The translations under genes and the position numbers were made by a program. A DNA stretch of 64,000 nt, from contig CATKHW010000566.1 of the NCBI GenBank assembly GCA_949752795.1, positions 186,001 to 250,000 of the forward strand, given 5' to 3'. Below are positions 37,101 to 50,975 of this stretch, piece by piece. Under the pieces are notes generated by a model that saw nothing but the letters and a program-made list of their open reading frames with translations, had not been told where the DNA came from and did no database searches. Numbering within the stretch: the first letter of the stretch is position 1; each line of letters opens with the position of its first letter. The DNA comes from Hyperoodon ampullatus. Lineage: Eukaryota > Chordata > Mammalia > Artiodactyla > Ziphiidae.

Positions 37101-40100
37101 GCTGACACTGAACCGTGCGTCCCCACGTGCACTGACCACAGCCCGTGTCCGTTCCCTCACCTGTGCCCTAAACCTTGCCGTTCCCTAACCCGAACCCTAG
37201 CCCGGAACGGAAACTCACCAGAAGCCAGACACCTTACCCTCCGCCTTGCCCTAATCCTGATGCATACGCTGACACTGAACAGTGCGTCCGCACGTGCCCT
37301 GACCCCAGCCCGTGTCCGTAACCTCACCTGTGCCCTAAACCTTGCCGTACCCTAACACGAACCCTAGCCCGGAACGGAAACCCACTAGCAGCCCTAAACC
37401 TTACCCTCCGCCGTGCCCTAATCCTGAGGGGTACGCTGACACTGACCGGTGCGTCCGCACGTATCCTAACCCAAGCACGTGTCCGTTCCCTCATCTGTGC
37501 CCTAAACCTTGCCGTTCCCTAACCTCAACCCTAGCCCGGAATGGAAACCCACCAGCAGCCCTACACCTTACCATCCGCCGTGCCCTAATCCTGATGTGTA
37601 CACTGACACAGACCCGTGCGTCCGCACGTGTCCTGAACCCAGCCCGTGTCCGTACCCTCACCTGTGCCCTAAACCTTGCCGTTCCCTAACCTGAACCGTA
37701 GCCCGGTACGGTAACCCACCAGCAGCCCTACACCTTACCCTCCTCCGTGCCCTAATCCTGATGCGTACGCTGACACTGACCCCTGCGTCCGCATGTGCAC
37801 TGACACCAGCCCGTGTCCATACCCTCACCTGTGCCTTAAAACTTGCCTTTCCCTAACCCGAACCCTAGCCCGGAACGGAAACTATCCAGCAGCCCTAAAC
37901 CTTACCCTCCGCCGTGCTCTAATCCTGAGGCGTACGCTGACACTGAACCGTGCGTCCGCACGTTCCCTGTCACCAGCACGTGTCCGTACCCTCACCTGTG
38001 CCCTAAACCTTGCCGTTCCCTAACCCCAACCCTAGCCTGGAACGGAAACCCACCACCAGCCCTACACCTTACCGTCGGCCGTGCCCTAATCCTGATGTGT
38101 ACGCTGACATTGACCCATGCGTCCGCACGTGCCCTGAACCCAGCCCGTGTGTGTACCCTCACCTGTGCCCTAAACCTTGCCGTTCCATAACCCGAACCCT
38201 AGCCCGGAACGGAAACCCCCCAGCCGCCCTACAACTGACGCTCCGCCGTGCCCTAATCCTGAAGCGTACACTGACACTGAGCCGTGCGTTCGCACGTGCA
38301 CTGAACCCAGACCGTGTTCGTACCCTCACCTATGCCCTAAAACTTGCCATTCCCTAACCCGAACCCTAGCCCAGAACGGAAACCCACCAGCAGCCTTACA
38401 ACTTACCCTCCTCTATGCCCTAATCCTGATGCATACGCTGACACTAACCCGTGCGTCCACACGAGACCTGAACCCAGCCCGTGTCCGTAACCTCACCTGT
38501 GCCCTAAATCTTGCCGTTCCCTAACCTGAACCCTAGCCCGGAACGAAAAACCACCAGCAGCCCTACACCTTGCCCTCCGCCGTGCCCTAATCCTGATGCG
38601 TGCGCTGACACTGACCCGTGCGTCCGCACGTCCTCTGAACCCAGCCCATGTCCGTACCCTCACCTGTGCCCTAAACCTTGCCGTTCCCTAACCCGAACCC
38701 TAGCCAGGAACGGAAACCCACCAGCAGCCCTACACCTTACCCTCCGCGGTGACATAATCCTGATGCGTACGCTGACACTGACCGGTGTGTCCGCACGTGC
38801 CCTGAACCCATCCCGTGTCCGTACCCTCACCTGTGCCCTAAACCTTGTCGTTCCCTAACCCGAACCCTAAACCGCAACGGAAACCCACCAGCAGCCCTAC
38901 ACCTTACCCTCTGCCGTGCCCTAATTCTGATGCGTACGCTGACACTGATCCGTGCGTCCGCACGTGCCCTGAACCCAGCCCTTGTCTGTACCCTCACCTG
39001 TGCCCTAAACCTTGCCGTTCCCTAACCCGAACCCTAGCCCGGAATGGAAACCCACCAACAGCCCTACACCTTACCCTCCGCCGTGCCCTAATACTGATGC
39101 GAACGCTGACCCTGACCCGTGTGTCCGCACGTGCCCTGAACCCAGCCCGTGTCCGTACCCTCACCTGTGCCTTAAACCTTGCCGTTCCCTAACCCCAACC
39201 CAAGGCCGGAACGGAAACCCACCAGCAGCCCTACACCCTACCCTCTGCCGTGCCCTAATCCTGATGCGTACGCTGACAATGACCCGTGCGTCCGCACGTG
39301 CTCTGACCCCAGCCTCTGTCCGTACCCTCACCTGTGCCCTAAACCTTGCCGTTCCCTAACCCGAACCCTAGCCCAGAATGGAAAACCACCAGCAGCCCTA
39401 AACCTTACTCTCCGCCGTGCCCTAATCCTGAGGCATACGCTGACACTGACCCATGCGTCCGCATGTATCCTGACACCAGCACGTGTCCGTTCCCTCATCT
39501 GTGCCCTAAACCTTGCCGTTCCCTAACCTCAACCCTAGCCCGGAACGGAAACCCACCAGCAGCCCTACACCTTACCCTCCACCGTGCCCTAATCCTGATG
39601 TGTACACTGACACAGACCCGTTCGTCCGCACGTGTCCTGACCCCAGCCCGTGTCCGTACCCTCACCTGTGCCCTAAACCTTGCCGTTCCCTAACCTGAAC
39701 CGTAGCCCAGTACTGTAACCCACCAGCAGCCCTACACCTTACCCTCCTCCATGCCCTAATCCTAATGCGTACGCTGACACTGACCCCTGCGTCCGCATGT
39801 GCACTGACCCCAGTCCGTGTCCATACCCTCACCTGTGCCTTAAAACTTGCCTTTCCCTAACCTGAACCCTAGCCCGGAACGGAAACACACCAGCAGCCCT
39901 AAACCTTACCCTCAGCCGTGCCCTAAACCTGAGGCGTACGCTGACACTGAACTGTGCGTCCGCACGTTCCCTGTCACCAGCACGTGTCCGTACCCTCACC
40001 TGTGCCCTAAACCTTGCCGTTCCCTAACCCCAACCCTATTCTGGAACGGAAACCCACTACCAGCCCTACACCTTACCCTCGGCCGTGCCCTAATCCTGAT

Positions 40101-40101
40101 G
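31135..40101 (+). repeat. Higher-order unit E2, near-identical copy of E1
   Basis: E2 is the second copy of the 9-kb unit. The substitutions I found against E1 are at 31470 (G/T), 32068 (T/C), 32173 (A/G), 35266 (T/C), 39205 (G/C), 39435 (A/G), 39627 (C/T) and 39700 (C/G), and no indels. That is about 99.9% identity over nearly 9 kb. Collinearity stops at about 40101, where E1 has the junction patch instead. Four of the eight changes are CpG transitions. Confidence 0.92.
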
Positions 40102-43100
40102 TGTACGCTGACATTGACCCATGCGTCCGCACGTGCCCTGACCGCAGCCCGTGTCCGTACCCTCACCTGTGCCCTATACCTTGGCGTCCTCTAACGCGAA
40201 CCCTAGCCCGGAACGGAATCCCACCAGCAGACCTACACCTTACCCTCCTCCGTGCCCTAATCCTGAAGTGTACGCTGACACTGAACTTTGCGTCCCCACG
40301 TGCCCTGAACCCATCCCGTGTCCGTACCCTCAACTGTGCCCTAAACCTTGCCGTTCCCTAACCCGAACACTAGACCGCAACGGAAACCCACCAGCAGCCC
40401 TGAACCTTACCCTCTGCCGTGCCCTAATCCTGATGCGTACGCTGACACTGATCCGTGCGTCCGCACGTGCCCTGAACCCAGCCCGTGTCTGTACCCTCAC
40501 CTGTGCCCTAAACCTTGCCGTTCCCTAACCCGAACCCTAGCCCAGAACGGAAACCCACCAGCAGCCCTACACCCTACCCTCCGCCGTGCCCTAGTCCTGA
40601 TGCCTACGCTGACACTGACCCGTGCGTCCGCACGTGCTCTGACCCCAGCCTCTGTCCGTACCCTCACCTGTGCCCTAAACCTTGCTGTTCCCTAACCCGA
40701 ACCCTAGCCTGGAACGGAAACCCACCAGCCGCCCTACACCTTACCCTCCACCGTGCCCTAATTCTAATCCGTACGCTGACACTGACCCGTGCATCCACAC
40801 GTGCCCTGACTCCAGCCCGTGTCCATACCCTCACCTGTGCCCTAAACCTTGCCGTTCCCTAACCCGAACCCTAGCCCGGAACGGAAACCCACTAGCAGCC
40901 CTACACCTTACCCTCCGCCGTGCCCTAATACTGATGCGTTCGCTGACACTGACCCGTGCATCCGCACGTCCTCTGAACCCAGCCCGTGTCCGTTCCCTCA
41001 CCTGTGCCCTAAACCTTGCCGTTCCCTAACCCGAACCCTAGCCCAGAACGGAAACCCACCAGCAGCCCTACACCTTACCCTCCGATGTTCCCTAATCCTG
41101 GTGCGTACGCTGACACTGACCCGTGCGTCCTCACTTGCACTGACCACAGCCCGTGTCCGTTCCCTCACCAGTGCCCTAAACCTTGCCGATCCCTAACACG
41201 AACCCTAGCACAGAATGGAAACCCACCAGCAGCCCTAAACCTTACCCTCCGCAGTGCCCTAATCCTGAGACGTACGCTGACACTGACCCGTGCTTCCGCA
41301 CGTATCCTGACCCCAACACGTGTCCGTTCCCTCATCTGTGCCCTAAACCTTGCCGTTCCCTAACCTCAACCCTAGCCCGGAACGGAAACCCACCAGCAGC
41401 CCTACACCTTACCCTCCGCCGTGCCCTAATCCTGTTGCGTACGCTGACACTGACCCGTGCATCCGCACGTGCCCTGACACAAGCCCGTCTCCGTACCCTC
41501 ACCTTTGCCCTAAACCTTGCCATTCCCTAACCCGAACCCTAGCCCGGAACGGAAACCCACCAGCAGGCCTACACCTTACCCTCCGCCGTGCCCTAATCCT
41601 GATGTGTACGCTGACACTGACCCATGCGTCCGCACATGCCCTGACCCCAGCCCGTGTCCATACCCTCACCTGTGCCCTAAACCTTGCCGTTCCCTAACCT
41701 GAACTGTAGCCCTGTAAGGAAAGCCACCAGCAGCCCTACACCTTACCCTCCTCCGTGCCCTAATCCTGATGCATACACTGACACTGTCCCCTGCGTCCGC
41801 ACGTGCACTGACCCCAGCCCGGGTCCATACCCTCACCTGTGCCCTAAAACTTGCCTTTCCCTAACCCGAACCCTAGCCCGGAATGGAAACCCACCAGCAG
41901 CCCTAAACCTTACCCTCCGCCGTGCCCTAATGCTGAGGCATACGCTGACACTGAACCGTGCGTCCGCACGTGCCCTGTCACCAGCACGTGTCCGTACTCT
42001 CACCCCTGCCCTAAACCTTGCCGTTCCCTAACTCCAACCCTACCCCGGAACGGAAACCCACCAGCAGCCCTACACCTTACCCTCCCCCGTGCCCTAATCC
42101 TGATGCGTACGCTGACATTGACCCGTGCGTCCGCACGGGCCCTGAACCCAGCCCGTATGTGTACCCTCACCTGTGCCCTAAACCTTGCCGTTCCATAACC
42201 CGAACCCTAGCCCAGAACGGAAACCCCCCAGCCGCCCTACACCTTACCCTCGGCCATGGCCTAATCCTGAAGCGTACGCTGACACTGACCCGTGCGTACG
42301 CACGTGCACTGAACCCAGACCGTGTTCGTACCATCACCTATGCCCTAAAACTTGCCGTTCCCTAACCAGAACCCTATCCCAGAACGGAAACCCACCAACA
42401 GCCTTACAACTTACCCTCCGCTGTGCCCTAATCCTGATGCATACGCTGACACTAACCCGTGCGTCCACACGAGACCTGAACCCAGCCCGTGTCCGTAACC
42501 TCACCTGTGCCCTAAATCTTGCCGTTCCCTAACCCGAACCCTAGCCCGGAACGAAAAACCACCAGCAGCCCTACACCTTACCCTCCGCCGTGCCCTAATC
42601 CTGATGTGTACGCTGACATTGACCCATGCGTCCCCACGTGCCCTGACCGCGGCCCGTGTCCGTACCCTCACCTGTGCCCTAAACCTTGCCATTTCCTCAC
42701 ACGAACCCTAGCCCAGAATGGAATCCCACCAGCAGCCCCACACCTTACCCTCCGTCGTGCCCTAATCCTGTTGCGTACGCTGACACTGACCCGTGCATCC
42801 GCACGTGCCCTGACCCAAGCCCATCTCCGTACCCTCACCTTTGCCCTAAACATTGCCGTTCCCTAACCCGAACCCTAGCCCGGAACGGAAACCCATCAGC
42901 AGGCCTCAAGCTTACCCTCCGCCATGCCCTAATACTGATGTGTACGCTGACACTGACCCGTGCGTCCGCAAGTGGCCTGAACCCAGCCCGTGTCTGTACC
43001 CTCAACTGTGCCCTAAACCTTGCCGTTCCCTAACCCGAACCCTAGCCCGGAACCGAAACCCACCAGCAGCCCTACACCCTACCCTCCGCCCTGACCTAAT

Positions 43101-45051
43101 CCTGATGCGTACGCTGACACTGACCCGTGCGTCCGCACGTGCTCTGACCCCAGCCTCTGTACGTACCCTCACCTGTGCCCTAAACCTTGCCGTTCACTAA
43201 CCCGAACCCTAGCCCGGAACGGAAACCCACCAGCAGCCCTATACCTTACCCTCCGCCGTGCCCTAATCCTAATTCGTACGCTGACACTGACCCGTGCGTC
43301 CGCACGTGCTCTGAACCCAGCCCGTGTCCGTACCCTCACCTGTGCCCTAAACCTTGCCGTTCCATAACCCGAACCCTAGCCCGTAATGGAAACGCACTAG
43401 CAGCCCTACACCTTACCCTCCGCCGTGCCCTAATCCTGATGCATAGGCTGACACTGATCCGTGCATCCGTACGTGCCCTGACCCCAGCACGTGTCCGTAC
43501 CCTCACCTGTGCCCTAAACCTTGCCGTTCCCTAACCCGAACCCTAGCCCGGAACGGAAACCCAACAGCAGCCCTACACCTTACCCTCCGCCATGCCCTAA
43601 TCCTGATGCATATGCTGACACTGACCAGTGTGTCCGCACGTGCCCTGACCCCAGCCCTTGTCTGTTCCCTCACTTGTGCCCTACACGTTGCCGTTCCCTA
43701 ACCAGAACCGTAGCCCGGAAAGGAAACCCACCAACAGCCCTACACCTTACACTCCGCCGTGCCCTAATCCTGATGCGTACGCTGACACTGACCCATGCGT
43801 CCGCACGTGCCTTGACCCCAGCCCGTGTCCGTACCCTCACCTGTGCCCTAAACCTTGCCATTCCCTAACCCGAACCCTAGCCTGGAACGGAAACCCACCA
43901 GCAGCCCTAGACCTTACCCTCCGCCGTGCCCTAATCCTGATGCGTACGCTGACACTGACTCGTACGTTGGCACGTGCCCTGACCACAGCCCGTGTCCGTA
44001 CCCTCACCTGTGCCCTAAACCTTGCCGTTCCCTAACCCGAACCCTAGCCCGGAACGGAAACTCATCAGCAGCCTTAAACCTTACCCTCCGCCATGCCCTA
44101 ATTCTGAGGCGTACACTGACACTGACCCGTGCGTCCACACGTGCCCTGTCTCCAGTTCGTGTCCGTACCCTCACCTGTGCCCTAAATCTTGCCGTCCCCT
44201 AACGCGAACCCTAGCCTGGAACGGAATCCCACCAGCAGACCTACACCTTACCCTCCGATGTGCCCTAATCCTGGTGTGTACGCTGACACTGACCCGTGCG
44301 TCCCCACGTGCACTGACCACAGCCCGTGTCTGTTCCCTCACCTGTGCCCTAAACCTTGCCGTTCCCTAACCCGAACCCTAGCCCGGAACGGAAACTCACC
44401 AGAAGCCAGACACCTTACCCTCCGCCTTGCCCTAATCCTGATGCATACGCTGACACTGAACCGTGCGTCCGCACGTGCCCTGACCCCAGACAGTGTCCGT
44501 ATCCTCACCTGTGCCCTAAACCTTGCCTTTCCCTAACCCGAACCCTAGCCCGGAATGGAAACCCACCAGCAGCCCTAAACCTTACACTCCGCCGTGCCCT
44601 AATCCTAAGGTGTACGCTGACACTGACCCGTGTGTCCGCACTTATCCTGACCCCAGCACGTGTCCGTTCCCTCATCTGTGCCCTAAACCTTGACGTTCCC
44701 TAACCTCAAACCTAGCCCGGAACGGAAACCCACCTGCAGCCCTACACCTTACCCTCCGCCGTGCCCTAATCCTGATGTGTACAGTGACACAGACCCGTGC
44801 GTCCGCACGTGTCCTGACCCCAGCCCGTGTCTGTACCCTCACCTGTGCCCTAATCCTTGCCGTTCCCTAACCTGAACCATAGCCCGGTACGGTAACCCAC
44901 CAGCAGCCCTACACCTTACCCTCCTCCGTGCCCTAATCCTGATGCGTACGCTGACACTGACCCCTCGTCCGCATGTGCACTGACCCCAGCCCGTGTCCAT
45001 AACCTCACCAGTGCCTTAAAACTTGCCTTCCCTAACCCGTACCCTAGCCCG
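40102..45051 (+). repeat. Mosaic satellite segment F
   Basis: About thirty monomers of the same satellite. The first few match 11966-12313 and 20980-21500 types (heads such as TTGGCGTCCTCTAACGCG). The stretch from 41684 to about 42700 is collinear with 45690-46700 at a shift of about 4006 bp (24 monomers minus 2). Two single-base losses lie between 44857 and 45189 (CCCCTCGTCC and TTGCCTTCCC). I find no other feature in this 5 kb. Confidence 0.85.
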
Positions 45052-46721
45052 GAACGGAAACACACCAGCAGCCCTACACCTTACCCTCCGCCGTGCCCTA
45101 ATCCTGAGGCGTACGCTGACACTGAACCGTGCGTCCGCACGTTCCCTGTCACCAGCACGTGTCCGTACCCTCACCTGTGCCCTAAACCTTGCCGTTCCCT
45201 AACCCCAACCCTAGCCTGGAACGGAAACCCACCACCAGCCCTACACCTTACCCTCGGCCGTGCCCAAATCCTGATGTGTACGCTGACATTGACCCATGCG
45301 TCCGCACGTGCCCTGACCGCAGCCCGTGTCCGTACCCTCACCTGTGCCCTAAACCTTGCCGTTCCCTAACACGAACCCTAGCCCAGAATGGAATCCCACC
45401 AGCAGCCCTACACCTTACCCTCCGTCGTGCCCTAATCCTGTTGCGTACGCTGACACTGACCCGTGCATCCACACGTGCCCTGACCCAAGCCCGTCTCCGT
45501 ACCCTCACCTTTGCCCTAAACCTTGCCGTTCCCTAACCCGAACCCTAGCCCGGAACGGAAACCCACCAGCAGCCCTACACCTTACCCTCCGCCGTGCCCT
45601 AATCCTGATGTGTACGCTGACACTGACCCATGCGTCCGCACGTGCCCTGACCCCAGCCCGTGTCCATACACTCACCTGTGCCCTAAACCTTGCCGTTCCC
45701 TAACCTGAACTGTAGCCCAGTACGGAAACCCACCAGCAGCCCTACACATTACCCTCCTCAGTGCCCTAATCCTGATGCGTACGCTGACACTGTCCCCTGC
45801 GTCCGCACATGCACTGACCCCAGCCCGTGTCCGTACCATCACCTGTGCCCTAAAACTTGCCTTTCCCTAACCCGAACCCTAGCCCGGAATGGAAAACCAC
45901 CAGCAGCCCTAAACCTTACCCTCTGCCGTGCCCTAATGCTGAGGCGTACGCTGACACTGAACCGTGCGTCCGCACGTGCCCTGTCACCAGCACGTGTCCG
46001 TACCCTCACCTCTGCCCTAAACCTTGCCGTTCCCTAACTCCAACCCTAGCCCGGAACGGAAACCCACCAGCAGCCCTACACCTTACCCTCCCCCGTGCCC
46101 TAATCCTGATGCGTACGCTGACATTGACCCGTGGGTCCTCACGGGCCCTGAACCCAGCCCGTGTGTGTACCCTCACCTGTGCCCTAAACCTTGCCGTTCC
46201 ATAACCCGAACCCTAGCCCAGAACGGAAACCCCCCAGCCGCCCTACACCTTACCCTCCGCCGTGCCCTAATCCTGAAGCGTACGCTGACACTGACCCGTG
46301 CGTTCGCACTTGCACTGAACCCAGATCGTGTTCGTACCCTCACCTATGCCCTAAAACTTGCCGTTCCCTAACCCGAACCCTAGCCCAGAACGGAAACCCA
46401 CCAGCAGCCTTACAACTTACCCTCCGCTGTGCCCTAATCCTGATGTATACGCTGACACTAACCCGTGCGTCCGCACGAGACCTGAACCCAGCCCGTGTCC
46501 GTAACCTCACCTGTGCCCTAAATCTTGCCGTTCCCTAACCCGAACCCTAGCCCGGAACGAAAAACCACCAGCAGCCCTACACCTTGCCCTCCGCCGTGCC
46601 CTAATCCTGATGCGTGCGCTGACACTGACCCGTGCGTCCGCACGTCCTCTGAACCCAGCCCGTGTCCGTACCCTCACCTGTGCCCTAAACCTTGCCGTTC
46701 CCTAACCCGAACCCTAGCCCA
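45052..46721 (+). repeat. Unit G1 (10 monomers, 1670 bp)
   Basis: G1 matches 46722-48391 at a shift of exactly 1670 bp. I count about eight substitutions, roughly 99.5% identity. It contains the near-consensus monomer 45523-45689. The left boundary is at 45040-45051, where G1 has ACCCGTACC and GGAACGG against ACCCGAACC and AGAACGG in G2. Confidence 0.9.
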
Positions 46722-48401
46722 GAACGGAAACACACCAGCAGCCCTACACCTTACCCTCCGCCGTGCCCTAATCCTGAGGCGTACGCTGACACTGAACCGT
46801 GCGTCCGCACGTTCCCTGTCACCAGCACGTGTCCGTACCCTCACCTGTGCCCTAAACCTTGCCGTTCCCTAACCCCAACCCTAGCCTGGAACGGAAACCC
46901 ACCACCAGCCCTACACCTTACCCTCGGCCGTGCCCAAATCCTGATGTGTACGCTGACATTGACCCATGCGTCCGCACGTGCCCTGACCGCAGCCCGTGTC
47001 CGTACCCTCACCTGTGCCCTAAACCTTGCCGTTCCCTAACACGAACCCTAGCCCAGAATGGAATCCCACCAGCAGCCCTACACCTTACCCTCCGTCGTGC
47101 CCTAATCCTGTTGCGTACGCTGACACTGACCCGTGCATCCACACGTGCCCTGACCCAAGCCCGTCTCCGTACCCTCACCTTTGCCCTAAACCTTGCCGTT
47201 CCCTAACCCGAACCCTAGCCCGGAACGGAAACCCACCAGCAGCACTACACCTTACCCTCCGCCGTGCCCTAATCCTGATGTGTACGCTGACACTGACCCA
47301 TGCGTCCGCACGTGCCCTGACCCCAGCCCGTGTCCATACACTCACCTGTGCCCTAAACCTTGCCGTTCCCTAACCTGAACTGTAGCCCAGTACGGAAACC
47401 CACCAGCAGCCCTACACATTACCCTCCTCAGTGCCCTAATCCTGATGCGTACGCTGACACTGTCCCCTGCGTCCGCACGTGCACTGACCCCAGCCCGTGT
47501 CCGTACCCTCACCTGTGCCCTAAAACTTGCCTTTCCCTAACCCGAACCCTAGCCCGGAATGGAAAACCACCAGCAGCCCTAAACCTTACCCTCTGCCGTG
47601 CCCTAATGCTGAGGCGTACGCTGACACTGAACCGTGCGTCCGCACGTGCCCTGTCACCAGCACGTGTCCGTACCCTCAACTCTGCCCTAAACCTTGCCGT
47701 TCCCTAACTCCAACCCTAGCCCGGAACGGAAACCCACCAGCAGCCCTACACCTTACCCTCCCCCGTGCCCTAATCCTGATGCGTACGCTGACATTGACCC
47801 GTGTGTCCTCACGGGCCCTGAACCCAGCCCGTGTGTGTACCCTCACCTGTGCCCTAAACCTTGCCGTTCCATAACCCGAACCCTAGCCCAGAACGGAAAC
47901 CCCCCAGCCGCCCTACACCTTACCCTCCGCCGTGCCCTAATCCTGAAGCGTACGCTGACACTGACCCGTGCGTTCGCACTTGCACTGAACCCAGATCGTG
48001 TTCGTACCCCCACCTATGCCCTAAAACTTGCCGTTCCCTAACCCGAACCCTAGCCCAGAACGGAAACCCACCAGCAGCCTTACAACTTACCGTCCGCTGT
48101 GCCCTAATCCTGATGTATACGCTGACACTAACCCGTGCGTCCGCACGAGACCTGAACCCAGCCCGTGTCCGTAACCTCACCTGTGCCCTAAATCTTGCCG
48201 TTCCCTAACCCGAACCCTAGCCCAGAACGAAAAACCACCAGCAGCCCTACACCTTGCCCTCCGCCGTGCCCTAATCCTGATGCGTGCGCTGACACTGACC
48301 CGTGCGTCCGCACGTCCTCTGAACCCAGCCCGTGTCCGTACCCTCACCTGTGCCCTAAACCTTGCCGTTCCCTAACCCGAACCCTAGCCCAGAACGGAAA
48401 C
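46722..48401 (+). repeat. Unit G2 (10 monomers, tandem copy of G1)
   Basis: G2 is the second copy of the 10-monomer unit. After 48401 the sequence turns into monomers with TTCGCGGTGCCATAATC that are absent between G1 and G2 but present in the next, 13-monomer copy. G1 therefore looks like a 13-monomer unit that has lost three monomers, or G2 keeps flanking monomers that the G1 duplication did not include. Confidence 0.88.
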
Positions 48402-50975
48402 CCACCAGCAGCCCTACACCTTACCCTTCGCGGTGCCATAATCCTGGTGCGTACGCTGACACTGACCCGTGTGTCCGCACGTGCCCTGAACCCATCCCGT
48501 GTCCGTACCCTCACCTGTGCCCTAAACCTTGTCGTTCCCTAACTCGAACCCTAGACTGCAACGAAACACACCAGCAGCCCTACACCTTACCCTCTGCTGT
48601 GCCCTAATTCTGATGCGTACGCTGACACTGATCCGTGCGTCCGCACGTGCCCTGAACCCAGCCCTTGTCTGTACCCTCACCTGTGCCCTAAACCTTGCCG
48701 TTCCCTAACCTGAACCGTAGCCCGGTACGGTAACCCACCAGCAGCCCTACACCTTACCCTCCTCCTTGCCCTAATCCTGATGCGTACGCTGACACTGACC
48801 CCTGCGTCCGCATGTGCACTGACCCCAGCCCGTGTCCATACCCTCACCTGTGCCTTAAAACTTGCCTTTCCCTAACCCGAACCCTAGACCGGAACGGAAA
48901 CACACCAGCAGCCCTAAACCTTACCCTCCGCTGTGCCCTAATCCTGAGTCGTACGCTGACACTGAACCGTGCGTCCGCACGTTCCCTGTCACCAGCACCT
49001 GTCCGTACCCTCACCTGTGCCCTAAACCTTGCCGTTCCCTAACCCCAACCCTAGACTGGAACGGAAACCCACCACCATCCTTACACCTTACCCTCGGCCG
49101 TGCCCAAATCCTGATGTGTACGCTGACATTGACCCATGCGTTCGCACGTGCCCTGACCGCAGCCCGTGTGCGTACCCTCACCTGTGCCCTAAACCTTGCC
49201 GTTCCCTAACACAAACCCTAGCCCAGAATGGAATCCCACCAGCAGCCCTACCCCTTACCCTCCATCGTGCCCTAATCCTGTTGCGTACGCTGACACTGAC
49301 CTGTGCATCCGCAAGTGCCCTGACCCAAGCCCGTCTCCGTACACTCACCTTTGCCCTAAACCTTGCCGTTCCCTAACCCGAACCCTAGCCCGGAACGGAA
49401 ACCCACCAGCAGCCCTACACATTACCCTCCGCCGTGCCCTAATCCTGATGTGTACGCTGACACTGACACATGCGTCCGCACGTGCCCTGACCCCAGCCCG
49501 TGTCCATACCCTCACCTGTGCCCTAAACCTTGCCGTTCCCTAACCTGAACTGTAGCCCTGTACGGAAACCCTCCAGCCGCCCTACACCTTACCCTCCTCC
49601 GTGCCCTAATCCTGATGCGTACGCTGACACTGTCACCTGCGTCCGCACGTGCACTGACCCCAGCCCGTTTCCATACCCTCACCTGTGCCCTAAAACTTGC
49701 CATTGCCTAACCCGAACCCTAGCCAGGAATGGAAACACACCAGCAGACCTAAACCTTACCCTCCGCCGTGCCCTAATGCTGAGGCGTACGCTGACACTGA
49801 ACCGTGCGTCCGCACGTGCCCTGTCACCAGCACGTGTCCGTACCCTCACCTCTGCCCTAAACCTTGCCGTTCCCTAACTCCAACCCTAGCCCGGAACGGA
49901 AACCCACCAGCAGCCCTACACCTTACCCTCCCCCGTGCCCTAATCCTGATGCGTACGCTGACATTGACCCGTGCGTCCGCACGGGCCCTGAACCCAGCCC
50001 GTGTGTGTACCCTCACCTGTGCCCTAAACCTTGCCGTTCCATAACCCGAACCCTAGCCCAGAACGGAAACCCCCGAGCCGCCCTACACCTTACCCTCCGC
50101 CGTGCCCTAATCCTGAAGCGTACGCTGACACTGACCCGTGCGTTCGCACGTGCACTGAACCCAGATCGTGTTCGTACCCTCACCTATGCCCTAAAACTTG
50201 CCGTTCCCTAACCCGAACCCTAGCCCAGAACGGAAACCCACCAGCAGCCTTACAACTTACCCTCCGCTGTGCCCTAACCCTGATGTATACGCTGACACTA
50301 ACCCGTGCGTCCGCACGAGACCTGAACCCAGCCCGTGTCCGTAACCTCACCTGTGCCCTAAATCTTGCCGTTCCCTAACCCGAACCCTAGCCCGGAACGA
50401 AAAACCACCAGCAGCCCTACACCTTGCCCTCCGCTGTGCCCTAATCCTGATGCGTGCGCTGACACTGACCCGTGCGTCCGCACGTCCTCTGAACCCAGCC
50501 AGTGTCCGTACCCTCACCTGTGCCCTAAACCTTGCCGTTCCCTAACCCGAACCCTAGCCCGGAACGGAAACCCACCAGCAGCCCTAAACCTTACCCTCTG
50601 CGGTGCCATAATCCTGGTGCGTACGCTGACACTGACCCGTGTGTCCGCACGTGCCCTGAACCCATCCCGTGTCCGTACCCTCACCTGTGCCCTAAACCTT
50701 GTCGTTCCCTAACTCGAACCCTAGACCGCAACGGAAACCCACCAGCAGCCCTACACCTTACCCTCTGCCGTGCCCTAATTCTGTTGCATACGCTGACACT
50801 GATCCGTGCGTCCGCACGTGCCCTGAACCCAGCCCTTGTCTGTACCCTCACCTGTGCCCTAAACCTTGCCGTTCCCTAACCTGAACCGTATCCCGGTACG
50901 GTAACCCACCAGCAGCCCTACACCTTACCCTCCTCCGTTCCCTAATCCTGATGCGTACGCTGACACTGACCCCTG
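48402..50975 (+). repeat. Rest of the 13-monomer unit and copy G3
   Basis: 48862 to about 50975 is collinear with 46692 to about 48805 at a shift of 2170 bp (13 monomers minus 1), with lower identity than G1/G2. The missing base lies in the monomer near 48555, where GCAACGAAAC replaces GCAACGGAAAC. G3 carries a unique CCCCCGAGCCGCC variant near 50070, which reappears at the right end of the window. Confidence 0.85.

Noticed and set aside
22121..40101. Segmental duplication carrying genes
   Set aside because: Both 9-kb copies consist entirely of 167-bp monomers; nothing non-satellite is duplicated.
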